This document shows, piece by piece, positions 54,182 to 58,265 of a stretch of DNA of 58,265 bases. Position numbers and translations under genes: made by a program. A model generated the notes under the pieces. That model searched no databases. It was not told the DNA's origin and saw only the letters and a program-made list of their open reading frames with translations. This DNA comes from Flavobacteriaceae bacterium CG2_30_31_66. GTDB lineage: Bacteria; Bacteroidota; Bacteroidia; Flavobacteriales; Flavobacteriaceae. The stretch is from assembly GCA_001873065.1 (NCBI GenBank), contig MNYM01000043.1, positions 1 through 58,265 of the forward strand. Direction: 5' to 3'. Position 1 is the first letter of the stretch; each line of letters opens with the position of its first letter.

Positions 54182-54619
54182 ATGCATAAAATTTTTTTCA
54201 TTTTTTTCTTACTATTAACAACTGCGATTTTATCTCAAGTGGATAAAAAAAAGATGATTTTATCAGAAGTTGATAGTTTTCCAGTTTTTGAACAAATTTT
54301 TTTTAATAAAATAAAAGGACATAACGAAAGTTTACTACAAGCAAAATTGCAACAATATATCATCACCAATTTAAATCCGAAAGTTTTATCATTATTAAAA
54401 AATGAAACCAATTATTTTTTGAAAATTGACATTTCTGATAGCGGAAAAATAAACTTTATAAACACAACGATTACCAATAAAACTGTGCATGAGGAACTAA
54501 AAAAGGTAGTGGAATCTATAGAAATCAAAACTCCTGCAAAACTCTCTGGAAATGAGGTAACTGTTGAAATTGTGTTGGCTTTAGAGGTGAAGTTTCAGGA
54601 CATTAAAATAATTAAATAA
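54182..54619 (+). CDS. Exported protein of unknown function, TonB-C-like
   Basis: 145 residues with a signal peptide (LTTAILSQVDKKK). The fold-like pattern FPVFEQIFF, LQQYIITNLNP, YFLKIDISDSGKINFINTTI and VTVEIVLALEVKF resembles the C-terminal domain of TonB or of regulator-associated peptidases, without a membrane anchor. Four bases separate it from folA; the two are probably cotranscribed although no functional link is evident. Confidence 0.65.
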   Translation: MHKIFFIFFLLLTTAILSQVDKKKMILSEVDSFPVFEQIFFNKIKGHNESLLQAKLQQYIITNLNPKVLSLLKNETNYFLKIDISDSGKINFINTTITNKTVHEELKKVVESIEIKTPAKLSGNEVTVEIVLALEVKFQDIKIIK

Positions 54620-54623
54620 TTTT

Positions 54624-55118
54624 ATGATTACAATAATTGCTGCTATTTCTAAAAATAATGCACTAGGAAAAAATAACGATTTGATTTGGCATTTACCTGC
54701 AGATTTGAAAAGATTTAAAGAGTTAACAACTGGTCATCATATTATAATGGGTAGAAAAACATACGAATCTATTGGAAAAACGTTGCCAAATAGAATAACT
54801 ATAATTGTGAGTACTGATAAAAACTTTTTGAAAGAAGATTGTTTTACTACCAATAATTTGGAAGATGCCATCAAAATATCACCCTCAAATGAAGAAGTTT
54901 TTATTGTTGGAGGTGCACAAATTTATAATTACGCAATTGAAAATAATTTGGTTGATTCGCTCGATATTACGCTTGTTCATCATGAATTTGAAGCAGACGT
55001 TTATTTTCCTAAAATTGATTTAGATATTTGGGAAGAAGTAAAAAGAACCGATTTTAAAGCTGATGAAAAAAATAAATTTGACTATAGTTTTATAAAATAT
55101 ATGAAAATAGCTAGTTAA
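54624..55118 (+). CDS. folA: Dihydrofolate reductase
   Basis: 164 residues; reduces dihydrofolate with NADPH. IIAAISKNNALGKNNDLIWHLPADLKRFKELT holds the substrate Trp and Asp of WHLPAD, HHIIMGRKTYESIG the NADPH site, and EVFIVGGAQIYNYAI the GGxxxY motif. Typical chromosomal type and length. Its last 8 bases overlap the convergent DUF6146 gene. Confidence 0.96.
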   Translation: MITIIAAISKNNALGKNNDLIWHLPADLKRFKELTTGHHIIMGRKTYESIGKTLPNRITIIVSTDKNFLKEDCFTTNNLEDAIKISPSNEEVFIVGGAQIYNYAIENNLVDSLDITLVHHEFEADVYFPKIDLDIWEEVKRTDFKADEKNKFDYSFIKYMKIAS

Positions 55119-55545
55119 TCCTAAAGGAATTAAAACCACCACCTAAATTCATCCGATATTTTTGTTGCGCAAACAAAAAATAATTGAATAATTTATAATT
55201 TACTTCATAGCCATAATCAATATTTGGCTGATAATCAATCGTGTTTTCGTAAATATTTGGATTGTATTGCATCGGATTTTGCGCCCTCATATTCCAAGTT
55301 ATCACCCAAGCTTTGTTGCGAGATTCCATATAATTTTGGGTATAATACCCAACAGGTTGTGCAACTGCGTTTAAAAAATAGTTGAATCCAGGATCAATAA
55401 TGATAATTTCATACTCTAAACTATCGTTGGCAATCACTACAGGTTTCTCTTTTTCAGTTTTTTTTTTGGAAATTGGTACTGAACTACAATTCCATAAAAT
55501 GAACGAAATTAAAATAAGAAAAAGTAGTGATTTTAAGATTTTCAT
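55111..55545 (-). CDS. DUF6146-family lipoprotein
   Basis: 144 residues with a lipoprotein signal (FILWNCSS, Cys20). The core DSLEYEIIIIDPGFNYFLNAVAQPVGYYTQNYMESRNKAWVITWN and the aromatic tract YGYEVNYKLFNYFLFAQQKY are those of a family restricted to Bacteroidota and annotated DUF6146. Function unknown. Convergent with folA, overlapping by 8 bases. Confidence 0.85.
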   Translation of the reverse strand: MKILKSLLFLILISFILWNCSSVPISKKKTEKEKPVVIANDSLEYEIIIIDPGFNYFLNAVAQPVGYYTQNYMESRNKAWVITWNMRAQNPMQYNPNIYENTIDYQPNIDYGYEVNYKLFNYFLFAQQKYRMNLGGGFNSFRIN

Positions 55546-55658
55546 TTTTTAAATCATTTAAGCATTGTAAATTTGCAAAAATTATTTAAGATTTGATAGG
55601 TTTTCATTTCTTTTAACACCATTTTAAAAAAATAAATTTCAATATCAATTAATTTCTT

Positions 55659-56225
55659 TTGAAGCAAAGATGTTTTTGGGTTACAGACAGTAAATTGTAT
55701 CAAGAATATCATGATACAGAATGGGCAGAGCCAGTATATGAAGATGCTGTTTTGTTCGAGTTTTTATTGTTGGAAACTTTTCAAGCAGGATTGAATTGGT
55801 TGACAATTTTAAACAAAAGAGACAATTTCAGAAAAGCTTTTGATGATTTTGATTATCAAAAAATTGCGAATTATTCTGAAAAAAAGTATAGAGAATTATT
55901 GCAAAATGAAGGCATTATCAGAAATAGATTAAAGATTCAGAGTGCCATCACAAATGCACAATTATTTATAGAAATCCAGAAAGAATTTGGTTCGTTTGCT
56001 GATTTTATTTGGAGTTATGTTGATGGAAAACCCATAGTAAATTGTTTTCATCAACCCAAAGAAGTTCCAGCAACCACTGAAATTTCTGACAAAATTTCCA
56101 AAGATTTGAAAAAGCGAGGCTTCAAATTTGTGGGTTCCACAGTCATGTACGCTTTCATGCAAGCAGTTGGCATGGTCAATGATCACACTTCAACGTGTTT
56201 TAAATTTTATGATTCATGCTCATAA
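55659..56225 (+). CDS. tag: DNA-3-methyladenine glycosylase I
   Basis: 188 residues; excises 3-methyladenine from alkylated DNA. CFWVTDSKLYQEYHDTEWAEPVYED (zinc Cys and His), LETFQAGLNWLTILNKRDNFRKAF and VNDHTSTCFKF (zinc ligands His and Cys) match Tag. The start is a TTG at 55659: no in-frame ATG precedes CFWV. The end overlaps the next gene by 10 bases. Confidence 0.93.
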   Translation: MKQRCFWVTDSKLYQEYHDTEWAEPVYEDAVLFEFLLLETFQAGLNWLTILNKRDNFRKAFDDFDYQKIANYSEKKYRELLQNEGIIRNRLKIQSAITNAQLFIEIQKEFGSFADFIWSYVDGKPIVNCFHQPKEVPATTEISDKISKDLKKRGFKFVGSTVMYAFMQAVGMVNDHTSTCFKFYDSCS

Positions 56226-56983
56226 CTTCGGTTCCAAAAGAAGATGTAAAGCAAATTATTGCCATTTTTAACAGAGAAATTGGTCGCTTTGTGTTTTTTG
56301 TTTTTGTACTTTTTTTTGACAGTTTATATTTTGCAAATCACATTTCCAATTCTCAAATTTGGATTAACTTATTGATGTTTGCAGGATTTTTTAAAATGTA
56401 TTTTAGATCAAATCCAAGAGTCAAAGAATTGATGATTTATGCCGTTATTTTAGGTTTTATGGGTGAATATTTTTTTTCGAGATTGCTAGGAATGTACACC
56501 TATAGATTGGAAAATGTGCCTTTATATGTGCCAATTGGACATGCAGCTTTGTATGGCAGAATTTTTATGTTTAGCAAAGCATCCATTGTTCGAAAACACA
56601 AAAAGGCAGTTGAAGAATTTTTTGAAATTTGTATTGCAATTTTTGCAACGATTTATTTGGTATTTTTTGCTGATTTTTTTGGATTTTTAATGACGATTAT
56701 TGTTTTTCTGTTACTTTGGAAAAGACAAAAAGACCGTCTTTTTTTCTACTCAATGTATATTTTAGTAGCCATTTTAGAAATTGGTGGTACTGCTTTTGGA
56801 TGTTGGAAATGGCCAGCAACCGCGTTTGGAGTGTTTGATTTTTTACCAAGTCACAATCCGCCAAGTGGCATCAGTTTGTTTTATTTCTTGTTAGACGTAA
56901 GCTGTTTTTTTATTTATACACAAAGATATCAGTTGTCTTGGGAAAGACTCAAAAAATGGAGAAAATTGAGAATTTCTGTATAA
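56216..56983 (+). CDS. Multi-pass membrane protein (paralogue of 21135-21896)
   Basis: 255 residues, about seven hydrophobic helices. MYTYRLENVPLYVPIGHAALY, FGCWKWPATAFGVFDFLPSHNPPSGISLFYFLLD and a basic tail match the protein encoded at 21135-21896. No family name known to me. It starts inside tag (10-base overlap), and its 3' end overlaps a convergent small gene by 55 bases. Confidence 0.8.
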   Translation: MLITSVPKEDVKQIIAIFNREIGRFVFFVFVLFFDSLYFANHISNSQIWINLLMFAGFFKMYFRSNPRVKELMIYAVILGFMGEYFFSRLLGMYTYRLENVPLYVPIGHAALYGRIFMFSKASIVRKHKKAVEEFFEICIAIFATIYLVFFADFFGFLMTIIVFLLLWKRQKDRLFFYSMYILVAILEIGGTAFGCWKWPATAFGVFDFLPSHNPPSGISLFYFLLDVSCFFIYTQRYQLSWERLKKWRKLRISV

Positions 56984-57186
56984 TTTCCAAATAAAAATCT
57001 CAGTGCTACAAAAATAGCAATGATAATTCCGCCATAAATAGCTACTTTTTTTCCTGCATTTTTATAATATCGTTCATGATTTTTGGTGTCTTTTTTATAA
57101 CTCCAAACTAATAATGAAGTAAAAGAAATCACAAAAAAGATGATAAAAATGATTCTTCCAGTTGAAAAAAAGGCACTTAAAAACAT
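56929..57186 (-). CDS. Small membrane protein of two helices
   Basis: 85 residues with hydrophobic helices at about 10-28 and 47-65, separated by VWSYKKDTKNHERYYKNAGKK, a short charged loop seen in small flavobacterial membrane proteins I cannot name. The C terminus overlaps the end of the preceding gene by 55 bases on the opposite strand, so the last 18 codons share bases with it; a later stop in place of a shorter protein would also be possible. Confidence 0.65.
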   Translation of the reverse strand: MFLSAFFSTGRIIFIIFFVISFTSLLVWSYKKDTKNHERYYKNAGKKVAIYGGIIIAIFVALRFLFGNYTEILNFLHFLSLSQDN

Positions 57187-57332
57187 AGCTGTAATTCTTA
57201 GTTGATTTTAAAAAAAAATCAGACTTCTTTTTAAAAAAGTTTCTGTATTTTTCGAATGCAAAATTACGAATTAAATCATGAAAGAATTCTATTTTTTGTT
57301 TGTTAAAAATAGACTAAAATCCATCTCAAAAA

Positions 57333-57719
57333 ATGAAAGATAAAATACAAGCAGTAACCGATTTTCATGAAGCGTTTAAATTAGGAATGCACCAAAAACC
57401 AACTGCTGATATTGGCGATGACCGAAAATTATTGCGCTATAAATTGATGCGTGAAGAAAATGAAGAATATTTAGAAGCTGCAAACAACAATGATTTGGTT
57501 GAAATTGCAGATGCTTTAGGAGATATGTTATACATTCTTTGTGGCACGATTATCGAACACGGATTGCAAGACAAAATTGACGAAGTTTTCAATGAAATTC
57601 AACGAAGTAACATGAGTAAATTGGGCGAAGATGGCAAACCTATTTATAGAGAAGATGGCAAGGTTTTAAAAGGACCAAATTATTTTAAACCTGATATTGG
57701 ATCGATTTTGGGAAAGTAG
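57333..57719 (+). CDS. MazG-like nucleotide pyrophosphohydrolase
   Basis: 128 residues. The all-alpha NTP pyrophosphatase metal site is visible in LMREENEEYLEAANNNDLVEIADALGDMLYIL: EENEE and EIADALGD carry the Mg-binding acidic residues. Family members remove pyrophosphate from aberrant or excess nucleoside triphosphates or phosphoribosyl-ATP. The C-terminal EDGKPIYREDGKVLKGPNYFKPD occurs in a set of phage and bacterial versions. Consistent with other nucleotide-salvage genes in the window. Confidence 0.9.
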   Translation: MKDKIQAVTDFHEAFKLGMHQKPTADIGDDRKLLRYKLMREENEEYLEAANNNDLVEIADALGDMLYILCGTIIEHGLQDKIDEVFNEIQRSNMSKLGEDGKPIYREDGKVLKGPNYFKPDIGSILGK

Positions 57720-57782
57720 TAAATTGAAAGCTAGTCGAAATAAGACAAAATTTAGTAAATTTGGATAATTAAAAATAGTAAC

Positions 57783-57977
57783 ATGAAAGTTTTAGACCAA
57801 AAAAGAGAACTTATTGATTGGATTTTAGCCTTAGATGATGCTACAATGATAAACACATTATACAATTTAAAAAACAAAAGCACACTCACTTTTGAAGAGA
57901 GATTTGCAAAAGGAATAAGTGTTGATTCGTTTAAAACAGAGATTAAAAAGAGAATTCAAAATTATCCAAATAGATAG
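57783..57977 (+). CDS. Antitoxin-like small protein
   Basis: 64 residues, predicted alpha-helical (ELIDWILALDDATMINTLYNLKNK, then FEERFAKGISVDSFKTEIKKRI). The layout resembles antitoxins of flavobacterial type II toxin-antitoxin pairs. Its TAG stop overlaps the GTG of a following frame by one base, an arrangement usual in such pairs. That frame ends after ten codons at the IS junction. The antitoxin assignment rests on layout and length and is uncertain. Confidence 0.5.
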   Translation: MKVLDQKRELIDWILALDDATMINTLYNLKNKSTLTFEERFAKGISVDSFKTEIKKRIQNYPNR

Positions 57978-58009
57978 TGATTTTATTTGAACCAGAAGTT
58001 ATTGATTAG
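57977..58009 (+). pseudogene. N-terminal remnant of a toxin-like gene cut by the IS
   Basis: GTG at 57977 begins MILFEPEVID and then a TAG at 58007-58009 that lies at the edge of the 98-base IS end. ILFEPEVIDYL-like starts are familiar from RelE/ParE-type or similar small toxins of Bacteroidota. I infer that the IS inserted after codon 10 and removed the rest. The ten residues are too few for certainty. Confidence 0.4.
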
Positions 58010-58103
58010 GTAGTATTTCAATAACTGTGTAAGTTTAAAAAGTTATTTTGAAAATTTTTGTCCCTTCAAAGACAAAAAAATTTTCGGAATAACTTTTTTA
58101 GTA
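58006..58103. repeat. Long inverted repeat, arm 2 (partner 1-98)
   Basis: Exact reverse complement of 1-98 over the full 98 bases. See the entry for arm 1. Confidence 0.95.
58037..58098. terminator. Subterminal hairpin of the right IS copy
   Basis: AAAAAGTTATT (58037-58047) pairs with AATAACTTTTT (58088-58098), and the inner TTTTTGTC pairs with GACAAAAA around an 8-base loop. It stands before the transposase start and may prevent readthrough from chromosomal genes into the transposase. Confidence 0.55.
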
Positions 58104-58124
58104 ACTTTAAATATTTATACGGAT

Positions 58125-58265
58125 ATGATAAACAAAGATGACTTATTAAACGACAAGGAATTTTACAAATCCTTCAAAAATGGAGAAGACTTAACTTCAT
58201 TTTTCAAACAAATGCACAAACGAGCAGTAGAACACATGCTCAATGCAGAATTAGATGCACATTTA
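58125..58265 (+). CDS. IS256-family transposase, N-terminal 47 residues
   Basis: Begins MINKDDLLNDKEFYKSFKNG and continues with EDLTSFFKQMHKRAVEHMLN and AELDAHL, the start of Mutator/IS256 transposases (the LxxFFKQxHKRAVExMLxAELdxHL stretch). The frame is open to the last base of the window. The catalytic DDE residues are outside. Transcribed away from the window. Confidence 0.9.
   Translation, partial: MINKDDLLNDKEFYKSFKNGEDLTSFFKQMHKRAVEHMLNAELDAHL

Larger units (their letters stand above)
58006..58265 (+). mobile_element. IS256-family element, left end (partial, continues outside the window)
   Basis: The terminal inverted repeat starts within 58006-58010 (GGTAGTATTTCAATAACTGT, followed by GTAAG), with the TGTGTAA motif of the IS256 family. 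The transposase gene starts at 58125. The copy has the same end, in opposite orientation, at 1-98. The right end lies outside the window. Confidence 0.88.

Noticed and set aside
1..58265. CRISPR array, prophage or conjugation genes
   Set aside because: No regularly spaced repeats of 25-40 bases, no cas genes, no phage structural or tra genes are seen; the recombinase and IS ends are the only mobility features.

Overview
The window is a stretch of chromosome from a low-GC member of the Bacteroidota, very probably the Flavobacteriaceae. The signs are the family content (GLPGLI-family proteins, DUF5777 and DUF6146 families, a GldA-like ABC ATPase, OmpA-free SusC-like TonB-dependent receptors, a 287-residue primary sigma factor, S16 with a long tail), AT-rich intergenic DNA, no clear Shine-Dalgarno sequences, and promoter boxes of the Bacteroidota type (TTTG about 20 bases before TAnnTTTG). 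No species name can be given from the sequence alone.

Layout. (1) Positions 1-98 and 58006-58103 are exact reverse complements and are the same end of two IS256-family elements facing outward; the right copy runs into the transposase start at 58125. (2) 83-7125 is an accessory zone: a 1499-residue RHS-repeat protein with a variable C-terminal tip, a small lipoprotein that may be its immunity partner, a tyrosine recombinase, and a tRNA-Ser gene. (3) 7144-9552 is housekeeping on the minus strand: rimM, rpsP, hemA. (4) 9826-15915 is a plus-strand run of eight genes for an electron-transfer chain: lipoprotein and periplasmic c-type cytochromes, an outer-membrane barrel, a Tat-exported four-cluster ferredoxin and an NrfD-type quinol-binding membrane subunit, preceded by an FNR/CRP-like palindrome. 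No molybdopterin or other catalytic subunit is present. (5) dnaE with a fused N-terminal proofreading exonuclease. (6) 20412-29285: GldA-like ATPase, membrane protein, then a TonB-receptor/GLPGLI/GLPGLI/small-protein block divergent from a histidine kinase/response regulator pair, with period-10 direct repeats in the shared intergenic region. (7) 29349-38533: deoxynucleoside kinase, rpoD, a TonB receptor broken by one in-frame stop, a beta-propeller phytase, rpe, a DnaQ/GIY-YIG fusion and an FAD oxidoreductase. (8) 38579-57719: mainly core metabolism (pckA, membrane and soluble pyrophosphatases, pdhB, etfBA, a nucleoside transporter, thyA, folA, tag, a MazG-like pyrophosphohydrolase) with several small membrane or lipoproteins. 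(9) 57783-58009: an antitoxin-like gene followed by a ten-codon remnant of its presumed toxin, cut by the right-hand IS.

The candidates for an undescribed system are the FNR-box electron-transfer cluster (4), which has an inner-membrane quinol module, periplasmic haem carriers and outer-membrane lipoprotein cytochromes plus a barrel but no terminal reductase, and the two-component/GLPGLI/TonB-receptor locus (6). Three genes carry marks of recent damage or rearrangement: the RHS gene whose first codons come from the IS, the toxin truncated by the IS, and the TonB receptor with a single nonsense codon.
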